Below the pieces are notes generated by a model. It was not told the origin of the DNA. It worked only from the letters and a program-made list of their open reading frames with translations, and searched no databases. This document shows positions 11,101 to 22,790 of a stretch of DNA of 64,000 bases, piece by piece. Numbering within the stretch: position 1 is the first letter of the stretch; each line of letters starts with the position of its first letter. The DNA lies in assembly GCA_035582835.1 (NCBI GenBank), contig JAYKAV010003266.1, positions 3,056,368 to 3,120,367 on the forward strand, in the 5' to 3' direction. The DNA is from Phoebastria nigripes. Lineage: Eukaryota > Chordata > Aves > Procellariiformes > Diomedeidae. The translations under genes and the position numbers were made by a program.

Positions 11101-14100
11101 AAGAAAACACTCCATCTCTTGGCTTGAGCCGGAGCCTTGTTGGGAGCAATGGGAACGCACAGAAAGGCCACCCGGCCGTGCCAGCTGGTAGCTCCATTGC
11201 CTTCCCCTTTGGCAGGGCTCTATCTAGCAAAGAACCACGTGTCTTAGTCACCTTCTGGCAGAGCAGAGCCCTTTCTCCTGTGCTCTGTGGCTGCAGAGGC
11301 TGCTTGGCCAGCAGCCCCGGTGGCACTGTGGGATGCGGGTGGCAGCTCTGGCCATCCCGCTCCGACCTGCAGGTACCTGCAGAAACCCTGACACCTTCTG
11401 TTTTGCAAAACAGACTGAGGGCACAGGCAATGGGGCGGGCAGTGTGTTAGTGTCGGTCAGGGCTCCAGCTGTGCATTAAAAGGCACGTGCTAACGAGAAG
11501 TCCCTTAGCTCCGAGCACCCCTCCTAACACCCTGTGGCTTCCCATCTCCGCGCAGTGTTTGAGAACAGCAGCAAGATCGTCATCGTGATGGAGTATGCCA
11601 GCAAGGGGGACCTGTACGACTACATCAGCGAGCGGCAGCGGCTGACGGAGCAGGAGGCACGCCACTTCTTTCGGCAGGTCGTGTCGGCCATCTACTACTG
11701 CCATAAGGTGGGTCGGCACCGCGCTTCCCACTGCCTTCCCGGGGGGGAGAGCGGAGGGATCGGCTCCTGTGTGCTCGGCAGGGCTGGCTCCGGGCAGAGG
11801 TGCAGCAGCCGGCACAGATCCAGTGCCCGATGGGGAAGCTCAGCCTGGGCTGGGAGGTGAGGGGAGCTCGTGGCCTTTCCCAGGAGAGGGGTTAATCCTG
11901 CCTCTTATCTGAAGGGTGTGGCAGCCCTTGGGCTTGCGCAGAGGCAGTGCCCGAGCAGCTTTTGGAAAGTCCTTGCCTCGGCTTTGTGGTGTGGGGCTGG
12001 CTAACCCCGCTGGGGAGTTACCGACTCCCATCCCACCCGCCCAGAGGAAGACACCCAGGGCTGTCTGCCAGCGCTGAAAGCCAAGCCCTGGGTCACCCGG
12101 CTTGTCCCCTGAAAGGGATGTAAAGCTATAGGGCCCTGTCTGGGGCTGTGGGATGAGCTGTGCCTGCCCTGAAGGACCCTTGAGCCTGTGGGTCTCCCTC
12201 AAGGATGCTCTAAGGCCATGCCTGGTCATGCCTCGGTCCTGGGTACCCGTGTGCCCTTGGCAGGAGGGGAGGGTTGCAGGGCACCTCCTGAACCCAAAGC
12301 AAATTGGGGTCTCGCTTAGCTGGGCAGCAGCAGGTCCCGGCAAAGCATGGAGCTGTGCCCACCGTGCCCTGGCGGGAGCTGGCACCAGCCGCTCTCATGG
12401 GTGCGTGGCTGGGGAGGGTGCGGGAGCCCAGCGTGGTGCCTGGTGCGGGGTGCCGCCCTTCTCGTGCTCCCAAGCAGCACGGGGAGCTGGTAGCACCCGT
12501 ATCAGGACATGGTTTACAGCCTGTCCTCATCCACGCACCCAGGGTTATTTACTGCTCCTCTGATTGCCGTCACTGTGTCTTGTTTGCGTGCTGCTGTGCC
12601 GGCAAACGGCAGTGACCTCCGCATGCTGCCTGACTTTCCCTTCCTCAAACACACTGTAAACTAAACCTGGCTCTCCCTTCCCTCGCGCAGAATGGGATCG
12701 TTCACAGGGACCTGAAGCTGGAGAACATCCTTCTTGATGCAAACGGGAACATCAAGGTGAGGGGCTGGCAGAGCCTGGCTACGCTTTGGGTGTCACCCAG
12801 CAAAGGGGTCTAAGGGATGCTGCCCAGCGTGGAGGGGCTGGGGGTGGCCACAACACCCTGGTCCCTGCAGGGCACATGGTTCTCCACCTCTCTGGGAAGC
12901 ATCTGTCAGCTCTGGGACCACTGGCATCGCTTGTGCTGCTGTTTGCTCAGGAGATGGGGAGCCAGGAGGGCACCTGTACCTGCCCCCTGCTATCTGTGCC
13001 TGGCAGCTGAGTGGGAGAGGCTGCAGAGGCAGAGCCTCCGTGCTGCCTTTTAAAGCCATAATTGTATATCTGGCTGCTGATAAGAGGGCAAAGTCTGAAC
13101 ACTGAGGTCAAAGCACGACTGGCTGGATAAGACAGGGCTCTCCCAGTGAAAGTCCTGGTCCCCGTACGTGCTGGCCAGGCTGATGGAGGGAGGTGCGGGG
13201 CAGCTCCCGTCTCTGCTGGCCCTGAGCGATGCTTTTTGCCTCGGCTGGGAGTGCTGCAGCCGCCCGGGGAGGAAGGGCACGGCTGCAGCCGGGAATCAGT
13301 GTGGTTGGTGATAAACAGGCTGCGGGGCTTTATGTCTGTAAGGGGTAATTTTGCAATTGGGAGCTTGCAAGCAGGGACTGTACCTCCTGCTTACTGAGAA
13401 GTGACGGGCATAATGAGGATAATGAATGCCTGTGCGCTAGGTGGAGCAGATAGGGACTGAAGCAGCCTCGTGTGGCTGTGAATGAGCTGGAGGAGAGCCC
13501 GGCAGCTCTCCCTCTAACCACCTTTGCAGCTGCCTCTGCTCCTGACACGCCGGTGATGGGGCTGGAGGGGCAGAGCCGCAGGGCAGCTGCTGCGGTAGCT
13601 GGGATGAGCTTTCTGGGAGGGGGAGAGGGGCAGGAGCAGCCTTGGGGGTGGAAAGCCAGACTGCTGCTGCTCCCTGAGGAGACTGAGGGCACCCAGGACC
13701 AGGGTGCCAAGGGCAGCCCTGGTTTTAGCCAGGCTCGCAGCTGGAGAGCTTCAGGTGGCAATGCTGCTCCACCTGCGAAGGGGAACTTTGCTGCTTGATA
13801 ACAGCTATAAATGTCTCTCTCTAGATTGCAGACTTTGGCCTGTCCAATGTTTACCAGCAGGACAAACTTCTGCAGACTTACTGCGGCAGCCCTCTCTATG
13901 CATCCCCCGAAATCATCAACGGGAGGCCGTACAAGGGCCCGGAGGTAGGTTGTGCCTCACCCCCTGTGTGTGGCAATGTCTTGCTGCCTTTTCGCTTGGA
14001 CTTGGGAAAGCGCTGGGTGTTTTCCCAGTGGAGTGTTGTGGGCATCTGGGGTCACAGGTCCCCTAAGGCCAAGCGCCGCATGGTTGGTGTGTGGCAGCCA

Positions 14101-15632
14101 CAGTGGGGTGGATGTGGTGGGATGCAGGTGGCTGGAGCTGGTCCTGCCCCACGCTCTGTCCTCCCCTGCGGCTGCTGCCATCCTGGGAGCTGCCGCTGAG
14201 GCTCTGGCGGGGGGTCCTGCCCAGCCGGGGTGGGGGCCAGGGCAGCCCGGTCCTGCTGCCCCCCTCCAGGCTCATCTTGTCCCTCTGGCAGGTGGACAGC
14301 TGGTCCCTGGGCGTTCTTCTCTACATCCTGGTCCACGGCACGATGCCATTCGATGGCCANGACTACAAGACTCTGGTCAAGCAGATCACGAGCGGGGACT
14401 ACCGGGAGCCCACAAAACTGTCAGGTAGGCAGACCCCCGCCACCCTGTGTGTCCCTCCTCCGTGTGTTCCCTTCAGTGCCTGACCTGCCTCTTCCCCAGA
14501 TGCCTGCGGGCTGATCCGGTGGATGCTGATGGTGAACCCGGAACGCCGTGCCACCATCGAGGACATCGCCACGCACTGGTGGGTGAACTGGGGCTACAAA
14601 GTACCTGTCGGGGAGCAAGAGCTGCTGCGCGAGAGCGAGTCCCCCCTGGCCACGGTGGCAGAGTGGCTTCGCCGCTCTTCCCGGCCCCTCCTGGAGAACG
14701 GCTCCAAAGTGCGATGCTTCTTGAAGCAGCACATCCCCGGCGTGGCCCTGGAGCGGCAGCGTTCCCTCAAAAAGTCCAAAAAGGAGAACGATGTCTCCCA
14801 CGCACTGCAGGAGGTGGCCCTGGCCCCGGAGAACCCCTCCAAGTCCATCCTCAAGCGGCCCAAGGGCATCCTGAAGAAGAGAAACTCCTGCGAGCAGAAG
14901 GTGCCTGGCCCCAGTCCCCCACCAGCAGTGCCCACGGGAGAGGCGAGGGGTGAGGATGGTGAGGTGGCTGCTGCAGGTCTCACCCAGATCCTGTCCTCCG
15001 GGATGCTGCCTTGCAGCACAGGTAACGCAGCAGTGCCCATGGCCGTGCCCAAGAAGGGAATACTGAAAAAGCCCTCAACAAGGGAGTCAGGGTATTACTC
15101 ATCCCTGGAGTGCTGTGAGTCCGGGGATGTCCTGGATGCAGGGAGCTTGGACCTTGATGGGAGCGTGTTTGCTGACAACCCCTCCCCAGAGCAGGGCCCC
15201 CAGGGTCTCCCTGCTTGCCGGAAAGGCATCCTCAAGCACAATGGCAAGTACTCCTCCAGCAGTGCCGAGCCGGACAGCTCCCCCAGGCAGGGCTTCGGGG
15301 GCTTTGGCGAGGTGCCCCTACCCCAGGCGCCCCGTGCCCGTCCTTCCAGCGCTGTGAGCGAGGACAGCATTCTCTCCACGGAGTCCTTTGACCAGCTCGA
15401 CCTGCCCACCCGTGTCCCCCACAGCAGTGGGGGCATGCGGGGCTGNGTCTCTGCCGACAGCCTCCTCCGGNTGGAAGAGGAGGAGGAGGTGGAGGAAGGG
15501 CGCAGGCTGCGCCGCTGGACTGTGACCCATTGCCGGAGTCCCCTGGGAGAGAGCAGCTTGTCCCTGGNGGGCTGTGACAATGTCACTGAAGTCTACAGGT
15601 GTGCCGTGGCCATCGGCATGAAGCTGAGCTGA
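4939..15632 (+). CDS. NUAK2: NUAK family kinase 2 (complete, 7 coding exons)
   Basis: CDS join: 4939-5133, 9950-10070, 11556-11707, 12691-12756, 13825-13944, 14292-14424, 14500-15632, giving 639 aa plus stop. All introns are GT-AG and all phases match. NUAK2 (SNARK) is an AMPK-related Ser/Thr kinase activated by LKB1. It acts on myosin phosphatase and actomyosin tension and has been linked to YAP signalling and neural tube closure. Visible motifs: glycine loop GKGTYG at residues 48-53, VAIK lysine 69, HRDLKLEN with catalytic Asp163, DFG 181-183, and the activation-loop LQTYCGSP with the LKB1-target-type Thr196. The C-terminal tail has GILK motifs (385, 449, 505) and a related SILK (378), known in NUAK1 as PP1-beta/MYPT1 docking sites. 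It also has ESGYYSS (458-464), similar to the NUAK1 beta-TrCP phosphodegron. Length is close to human (628 aa). The family assignment is very secure. NUAK1 is excluded by the [11 protein letters not shown] and [10 protein letters not shown] matches to NUAK2. Confidence 0.96.
5134..9949 (+). other. NUAK2 intron 1
   Basis: A 4.8-kb intron. The first about 300 bases still belong to the CpG island. A T-rich tract lies at 7045-7079. No other gene, recognised transposon or RNA gene was seen. The remaining introns (10071-11555, 11708-12690, 12757-13824, 13945-14291, 14425-14499) also show no gene. Intron 2 contains a perfect 14-bp hairpin. Confidence 0.7.
9950..10070 (+). CDS. NUAK2: NUAK2 coding exon 2
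   Basis: It begins with [16 protein letters not shown], carrying the ATP-binding lysine, then helix C ([14 protein letters not shown]). The acceptor is CCGCAG and the donor GTGAGC. It ends in phase 1, and the split Val codon is completed by exon 3. Confidence 0.95.
10520..10552. repeat. Perfect 14-bp inverted repeat with 5-nt loop
   Basis: Arms 10520-10533 and 10539-10552 are exact reverse complements (GGGCGAGCGTCCAG on the left), separated by TTGTG. It lies in NUAK2 intron 2. A GC-rich stem this long with a tiny loop would fold strongly in RNA or single-stranded DNA. No function is known. Confidence 0.85.
11556..11707 (+). CDS. NUAK2: NUAK2 coding exon 3
   Basis: It encodes [27 protein letters not shown] and the following helix up to YYCHK: the hinge and start of the C-lobe. 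Acceptor CGCAG, donor GTGGGT, phase 0 at the end. Confidence 0.95.
12691..12756 (+). CDS. NUAK2: NUAK2 coding exon 4 (catalytic loop)
   Basis: A 66-nt exon encoding 22 residues, [16 protein letters not shown] and on to GNIK. It holds the catalytic Asp163, Lys165 and Asn168. Acceptor GCGCAG, donor GTGAGG, phase 0 on both sides. Confidence 0.95.
13825..13944 (+). CDS. NUAK2: NUAK2 coding exon 5 (activation segment)
   Basis: It encodes 40 residues beginning IADFGLSN and including [14 protein letters not shown], the activation loop with Thr196. Acceptor CTCTAG, donor GTAGGT, phase 0. Confidence 0.95.
14292..14424 (+). CDS. NUAK2: NUAK2 coding exon 6
   Basis: It encodes [22 protein letters not shown] and on to EPTKLS, the C-lobe helix F region. 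An N at 14360 makes one codon CAN (His or Gln; the human protein has His). It ends in phase 1, followed by an unusually short 75-nt intron (14425-14499). Confidence 0.95.
14500..15632 (+). CDS. NUAK2: NUAK2 terminal coding exon 7
   Basis: A 1133-nt last coding exon covering the end of the kinase domain ([19 protein letters not shown]) and the whole regulatory tail. Tail features are the GILK/SILK motifs, the ESGYYSS motif and the conserved [17 protein letters not shown] segment. Three Ns (15446, 15471, 15568) do not disturb the frame. The stop is TGA at 15630-15632. Confidence 0.95.
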
Positions 15633-16252
15633 GGGCATCTCCCGGCAGGGCTCCCTGGGGTGGTGCGTGTTGGGGAGGGGGCTGAGCCCTCCCTGCCCCA
15701 GGGCTGCCGGTGCTGCTGAGCCATGTCCCATGTATTTATTTTGTAGCCTCGTGCCCCTCGGGGAGGAGCGCGGGTGCAGGCGGGGAGGGAGCTGCGGTGG
15801 CTGTGGGGCGTTGGCAGGGGGACACCCCAGGACCAGGACATTAAATGGACCAAAGCCTGGAGTGATCCAGCCACCGCCCCCGTGGAGGGGCTGGGGGGTC
15901 CCAGCGGCTCCTCGCTGCTGTCCTCCCCTTGCAAACAGGCTCATCTCATTGCGGGGGGGAAACCACGGGGATGGGGGGATTTTTGTTTTCTTTGCACTGT
16001 TTTTTGGCTGCACAAGATAACAGATGGGGCAGGTGATATACCTCAAACAAGCTGGAGATGTAGCAGGGTGCTGGCGGGGGGCTGAAAGGTGCTGCCCTGG
16101 CTGCTGCCGGCGGGCTGGGCTCTCAGGACGTGCTGGCAATGGGGTCCAACCACTCACACCCCAGCTCTTCTCTCTCCTGTGCTGAGAAACCCAACTGGAT
16201 CTGGATCTGGCCGAAACCCCTGATGCCAACAAAACGCTTGGATGCCAACACC

Positions 16253-16304
16253 TTTTTTTTTTTTTTTTTTTTTTTTTAAATGTTGAAAGGAGGAAAAAAA
16301 AAAA
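16253..16304 (+). repeat. T25 tract followed by A11 tract in the NUAK2 3' UTR
   Basis: An uninterrupted T run at 16253-16277 and an A run at 16294-16304, 16 nt apart. They are complementary in RNA. The T-run length is likely variable or sequencing-affected. Confidence 0.9.
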
Positions 16305-16561
16305 GTGCCTTTGGTGAGGCACCACTTCTTTATTTATTGCCTTTGTCTGACTTGATGTAAGACTTCAGCAGCACGGGATGTGTCTGGCTCCATAACGGCC
16401 ACCCAGGTGTTTTTCATGGGGGGGTGGAGGGGTCTGTGCCGTTGTCTCATGTGCCACACGTCAAAGCTCCGTTGCACTATTGCCGCATGTTCGCTGGCCC
16501 TTTCCCTCTCCAGGGTGTGTGTGTTTTCCCTTCCTTCCTACAAAGTGGTCTTCAGAAAACC

Positions 16562-16567
16562 ATTAAA
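16562..16567 (+). terminator. NUAK2: Candidate NUAK2 poly(A) signal ATTAAA
   Basis: The common variant hexamer, with a downstream GTTGTTCTCTTGATTGCTGT element. It gives a 3' UTR of about 0.95 kb, reasonable for this gene. Confidence 0.5.
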
Positions 16568-18999
16568 TTAAAAGCAAACAGTAGACCTGAGTTGTTCTCT
16601 TGATTGCTGTGCCACTGCAGCTCGAGGGCAGGGAGGTGTGATGGGGTGCTGCTGCCTCGAGCTGCCTGTCCCGGGCTGGTGTCTCGTGGCTCCTGCTGGG
16701 ACACTGCATGGCACTGAGGCTGCTGTGTGGGCTTAAACTGGTGCTTCCTACCAGTGCTGAATGCTGCTGCAACTTGGCATATGCCTTATGTGGGGGCCCA
16801 GCACCCCCAGGGAGGGTGACCGGCTGTAGTTTCTAAGGCTGAGCAGCTGCTGCTGCGTGACCCAGCGAGGGGGGGGCTGGCTGGAGGCAGGACTTGCCGT
16901 CAGGGTACCACGGCACTGGTGCGGTGATGCTGCCAGTGCTGTGCCCCTGACCCAGAGGGGAACGAACAAGCAGAGCTGAAAGTTTGGGGGAAGCTGTGAT
17001 GGAGTTGGATGGCTGCTGAGGATGATGGACCCATTGCCCCCTCCCCACCGCGGGCAGTCCTGCTGTCGCAGCTCTGCTCCCAAACCACTTTCACAACACT
17101 GGTGGTGCGTGGGTTTAGGTTTGTGAAATATCTGCAGGTCTTGGCAGCAGGAGCTCCCTCCTGGGCAGCTGCCATCTCCTCTCAGAGTGCCTGCAGGTGC
17201 CTCTGCCGGAGGAAGGACCGAGTGAGGCCGAGCCCCAGCAGCCGGAGCTCAGCCACGGCACATACCATGGGGCTGTCTCCTCTCCGGCCCTTTCCCCCAA
17301 CCTTCCTTTATCGTCTTCTCCTGCTGTGGCATTGAAACCAGTTTTATTGCTCTATAAAGCACAGTAACGATTTCCCGTTTCCAGTGGGGTTAATAGGAGA
17401 TATTTCAGGTCTCCTCCGCCCCGCTGCGGAGAGGCTGAGCCGCAGGGGCAGGGCGGCAGGGCTGCCTGCCAGGAATGCTGCCCCTCGTCCCGCGCGGCTG
17501 GAGCCGTGGGGGGCCACGCACGCTCTGCCCCCCGCCGCGCATTCCCCGCGTGCTTCCCGCGCCATTAAGAAACACCGGAGTGCTTAAAGCCGCTCTGAGG
17601 GCACCCAGCTTAGGGCAAAGTCCCGGTGCCCTGTGGGCTGCTGAGGTGGGATGGGGGGGAGCCGGGGGCTGCAGCACCCATGGGGCCAGGGCATGGAGCA
17701 TCCCAAGGCGGAGGTCAGGTCGGGCTGAGTTTTTAACAGCCACTGAGGGACAGAGCCTCCTTTTTGGAAAGTGTCTGTGGGTTTGGTTTCTGGAGCATCC
17801 TGGGGTGCTTCGGTCCTGTTTCATTAATGATTTGCAAGAAAACATTCTTGCGTGCTGGCTTCAGAGCCGGGCTGAGCTGCAGCAGCTCTGGCTGGGCACC
17901 ACATGGGCGCGAGGCACACGCTGGCCGGCCCCATCACGCGTGTCCCAGCTGGCGGCAGCTGCTCTTTGCACTGGTTTAGGAGCGGTGTCTTGGTCAGCTC
18001 AGCCCAGCCCCAGCTTGTGGCAGCCCCCCCGGGGCTGTGGCGGCGAGCAGAGCCCCTGCCCGCCCTGTCCTGGGCCGCAGCAACGTGCGAGGGGGAGAAA
18101 CGCCGTCGGAGACTCCCAGGGCTGGATGAGCAGGCGAAGGAGGCAGTCTCAGCCCGAAGGCACCTCGGAGGCGGTGGGAGGGGGCCGCAGTGACTGTCCC
18201 CCATCCCTGCTGGTGCCCCCCCCTCCCCATGCTGTGCCATGCTCCCAGCATTCCCCCGCCAGCCCTTGGAAACAGCCTTTTCATCCCAGCCCTGATTTCT
18301 GCTGCCTCTGCCCCCCGTACAGCAGCTGCCCCCCACAGCCAGGGGCTGAGCCCCCCTTTCAGGCCATGACTATTATTAACGGCTCGCTTTTATTCATCCC
18401 TTTCATCCCAAGGATTTGCAAACCCTCTGCTTCCCTCCTGCCTCCCGAGCTCCCAGAAGCCGCTTGGCGCAGCCCCGGCCCCCCCGTGGGTGTTTGAAGC
18501 GGGTGAAAATGACCTCAGCAGCATTTTGCTGAGAAAATGCCATTTTTTGGGGGTGACTTCAGCCAACCTGCTGCATTTGCTGCCAGCGCAGGCAGTGCTG
18601 CCTCAGCATGTGGGAGCGGAGCTGTGCTCCTGCCGGGCTGGCTTGGGGGAGAGGAAAACGGGGAGAAACACCCAAAGATAAACTGTCCTGGATGATGAGG
18701 TGATGCTGGAGTGCTTGGAGTGCAGCACATTGCCCTGTGGATTTATACCAGCCTGGTGCAAGCTTCCCTTGTCACCGTCCCGAGGGGTTATTCGGGTGAA
18801 GCCAGCCTGCAGCAAGCACCGTGGCTGCTGGGGGACAGCCTGGACCCTGTCCTGCTGGTTCTCGGGGTGCTGGCTTCTTACTGGGGGCAGTTGATACATC
18901 CCCACAGGCTGCACCCCAGGGACTGGTCCTGCAGACATTGCCAGAGGGCAGGTGTGGGGATTTTCAGGCATGAAAATTGGGCATTTCCAGGGATTTTTC

Positions 19000-19013
19000 G
19001 GGGGGGGGGGGGG
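19000..19013 (+). repeat. G14 homopolymer
   Basis: Fourteen consecutive G bases, followed by further G runs (TGGGGGTGTTGGGG). It is a potential G-quadruplex-forming site on the + strand and a likely sequencing-length error point. Confidence 0.85.
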
Positions 19014-21235
19014 TGGGGGTGTTGGGGTGGATTGCATGGCTGTGGCTTGGTGGGTCACTTGCACCCCAGGCGTGCTGCACCATGCACCAGCCCAGACCTA
19101 TAACCCCCACTCACCCGGGGACTGTTTCGGGAACCACATCCTGTGTGACATCCATGAGCAGCCCCAGGGCCCGTGTGCCCTGAAAAAGGGGAGAAAAGAG
19201 TATTTTGGGGCCGGGGTGGCTGGCTGGAGGAGGGGAAGCGAGCGGCTCCGCTGCCACTCCCAGCAGCTCCTGCCCGGGCCGGGCTGGGTTTCCCGGCAGA
19301 GGGGAGCTGTCGGCGCTCCCCTGGCCCCGGGGCGCTGCCGGGGCCCTGAGTCACCCCGTGGCACCGCGCTCCTGTCCGGGCTTGTGCCGGGGAGCCCGGA
19401 TGCACCGAGCCCATATTTGGGGCTCGGAGCGGGGCAGGCGGCGCAGGCTCGGGGGGGATGAGACATGTGCCTTCCCGGGGGGGATGCCTGCGACCCCCAG
19501 GGACAGCCTGCAGCAAAAGCCACTTGCACATAACTGTTGAGAAAGCGGCTGCAAGCAGCACAGGGGTGCAGCTGGCATCTCCGCTGGCNCTTGCAAGAAA
19601 TCGGTGGAAAGGAGATGGTGGCAGGGTCGCAGCCTGCTCTTGTTAGCAGCTGGCTCCTTACGATGCCCAGGGTATAGAGCAGCTCAAGGAAACGCGGGTG
19701 CATGCTGCAGGTGCTCTGGGGTTTTCCTANCAGCTGCCCGCCGGCTGTCATCTCCCCGACAGCCAGGACTGAGCCATGCTGCCGTTCCTTGCCGTAGAAA
19801 TCTCCTGTTGTNGGTTTTCTGTTCCTCAGGTTTTCTGCTTGAGCATTTTTTTGTCTGTCTGACGCATTGTGGGCCCAGAGCCAACAATATTTCTAAGACA
19901 TTTTGTCGTAACTTTGAGTGCCAGAACAATTAACACAACAAAGTTTAGATGTTTCTTTTGCGTGTGATGCTTTCAAAGTAGGGCTTTTTTTTTTTTAAGG
20001 TGCCTCCACAACTACCTGTTTGATTGCTGGATTTCTTTGAAGATCTGAAGAAGAGAAATCCCCACATGAAAGTCTTCCCATCTTCAATGGCACTTTGCTG
20101 CAGCCTGGAGCAGCCGAAAAAGAGGAGAAAGCGGCACCCGGAAACTTTGATCCTGTTTCCCTGGAGCACGAGGAATGGCTGCATCACATCTGAGCCTGAG
20201 ACCTAAAAATGTAATCCCGGACCTCGCTGGGGACCCAGATAACCGAGNGCTGGTAACCACCCTGAAGCCCCAGCGCCCTCCCGAAGCCATGGCAGTGCTG
20301 CTTGGGCCGCTGGGTCTCTGCTGGGGGAGGCAGCCCATGGGATTTCTCCAAGCAGGATGACTCTGCCCATCTATCCAGACCAGCAGCTCCGCAGTCCTGG
20401 GGCGTGCAGGAGGACGGGGCAGAGGGGATCGGGGAGAGGGTGCTGTGCTCTGCTGGAGCACGATTTGCAGCTGAGGGACCGTATGGCCGTCTCCTGTCCT
20501 GCCCGTCATTTGCAGGGCCATCCACCCCATCGTGCCTGCCATGAGCTGATGGGATGTGAAAGCCGCACTTGCATCGTGGGACCCACAAATGCTCTCACTG
20601 GACAACCGTTTGCCTGAGCATCCTGCCCAACACATCCCTTGCTGAGCCCCTGGAGGGGCCGGGCATGGCTGCATGGACAGCTGCCATATGGCAATAAAAC
20701 CCCATACGCTTCTCAAGTACTTCATATATGTGCAAAGCAGGCATGGGAGGCACAAAGCTGGCGGGGCTCCTGCAGAGACACGGCGAACCAGCCACGCTGG
20801 CTCGACCGCCCAGCCGGGCGCGCCGTCACCAGCTGCCTGTGCCGGGGGCTGCCGGCTGCTATCGCCCGGCGAGAGCACGGCTGCAATCGGGCTCTTCAGG
20901 GACGTGGCACACCCAGATGCTGTCTCCTTGCCAGGCTGCCAGCTCGGCCCTCCCCACCAGAGCCGGCTGAACTGCTTTCTCCGGGTACAGGCTCAGCTTC
21001 TTGCAAAAGCAGGTGAGGCAAGAAAGGAGCCCATTTTTCCGGAGGCAGCGGCTGGGGAGGGGTCAGGGCTCAGCGCCGCTCACATACAGGGCATTGCCGC
21101 TGCAGGAAGTTCCCAGCCGGGATGCAAACCTGCTCCCGACATGGCAATGATGTCCCAACCTATGCAAACTCTGTGAGCAAGAAGCAGGCCTCCTGGCAAC
21201 TCCGCGGTAGGTCTTGTGGGTAGATGGGTATTGGC

Positions 21236-21275
21236 GTTCCCATTTTACACCTGAAGAAACTGGAGTCACACCGTT
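21236..21275 (-). mobile_element. Probable MIR SINE fragment
   Basis: The stretch CCCATTTTACACCTGAAGAAACTGGAG closely resembles the reverse complement of the conserved MIR core (cattttacagatgaggaaactgagg, from memory). The flanks are too diverged to extend it with confidence. An ancient remnant. Confidence 0.4.
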
Positions 21276-22489
21276 ACTTGGGTGCCTAAAGATGCAAAGC
21301 ATTGCCTCACTGGATTGTCAGGACTGCCTTGGTTGGCTGGGTACCAACCTCCCAAATTTGGGACCCGCCAGCTCCAGCCCTTTCCAAAAAAACCCGTCTG
21401 GGTGCTTCCTTGCATTCACAGGCAACCAGATACGCTGGGAAAATCACCCTTCTCTGCAGCTCCCAGTGGTCCCACATTCCCTTCCCGTGTGAGACACAGG
21501 ACAAGCTCCCTTGCAGCGCTGGGCTGGGGGATGGAGGATCCCAGCCGATGCAGAAATGGCTCTTGGCAGAGGTGTTTTAGAGCCTCCTGCTCCCTCTGTG
21601 CTGGCTAACAGCAGCCCTGCGCCCGTGCTGTGCAGACCCGGCTGGTGTTGGGGTGCAGCCTTGCTTGGGGTCTGGCTTTCCCCCAGTGCACCGGCCTCAG
21701 TGGAGCCGTGCCTGGCCGGAGGGGCACTGGCCTGGGCACTGCAGAGATGCCATCCCCTTGACACGGTGGTGAGAGAAGGTGTTGCAAACCTCTGTGTCCC
21801 ACGGAGCCACCTGAGTCACTGTGCTGTCAGGGCTTCGCCCCAGACGGGCCACCCTGGGGACCTGCGCTGCTGAAGGGACAACTGCCAGCGGCTTGTGCAA
21901 ACCCATGGTGCTCCGCAGGCAGCCGAAGGGCCGGGATGAGGGTGCCTGTAGCCGGGGAGCTGCCCACGGTGCAGCCTCGCACCTCTGTGCCCTGCCTGCT
22001 TCTGCCCGCAACACCCTGCCCTCGGCAGCCGGGAGGGCACCAGCCCCTGTGCACGGGGCACAGGGACGGCAGAGCCATCACAGACCCTCCAGGAGGCCTG
22101 GGAGGGTAGCGGGACCCTGAGCCTTTGGCCAACACCTTTGGCCATTTGGTGCCTGGCATGGAGCACCGAATGTTTAATTCGATTTATGTTGCGACCTGCG
22201 CATTGCTCCTCGCTCAGCCCCACGAGGGTGACTGGGGATCGGCACAACCAAGCCATGGTCTCAGCTGAGAGGTGCTCAGCTGGTGCTCGGCTGGGTCGGT
22301 ACCTTGAGATAAGGCAGTCTGAAAGGGAGGGACGGTGCTGCCCCTTCCCTCTGCCCCTTCCCGGTGGCTCTTGCCAGGCAGGAGGCAGCCGGGGGCGGTG
22401 GGCAGCCAGGGAGACAGCACGGACCCCCCCAGCCTCCACCACGCTACGATCGACCTGCGAGTCCGGGCAGCCCGCGGGGAGCTACGCGA

Positions 22490-22790
22490 TCAATTATTTT
22501 TCTAATCTCATCTAGCTGTCTTTCTCCTGCTTTCTCTTGTGTGCCTTTCTCTCCCTGCCTTCCCCTCCCTCCCCTGTGCTTTGTAGCCGCCCGACAGCCC
22601 CGCTTCCCCCCTCCAGCCCTTCGCTTTGATCCTAGGAAGAAGCAATTGATCCTCCTTATCTTTATTGTGGTAGAGACATTCCCAGCACTGCCCTTAATTA
22701 AATTCCTCTTCATTTTCTTCCCTAAGCCTTTCTTTCCCCCAACCCCAGACGAGTATTTATTTTTAAATATGCAATTAAATTATTAGATTG
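22490..22790. promoter_or_regulatory. AT-rich island, candidate regulatory element
   Basis: About 300 bp with AATTA-type homeodomain cores (including ATTAAATTATTAG near 22780), a CAATTGATCC block and pyrimidine-rich stretches, set in very GC-rich surroundings. No coding potential is visible. Regulatory function is inference from composition alone. Confidence 0.25.

Larger units (their letters stand above)
15633..16590 (+). other. NUAK2: NUAK2 3' UTR (approximate end)
   Basis: Non-coding sequence follows the stop codon. The best poly(A) signal is ATTAAA at 16562-16567, with a T/G-rich stretch beginning about 25 nt later. An earlier ATTAAA at 15840-15845 could serve a shorter isoform. No AATAAA was found on this strand in the interval. 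The UTR contains T25 (16253-16277) followed by A11 (16294-16304). The UTR end is inferred. Confidence 0.55.

Noticed and set aside
20693..20698. AATAAA suggesting an intergenic transcript
   Set aside because: No exon-like sequence upstream. The hexamer is expected by chance.
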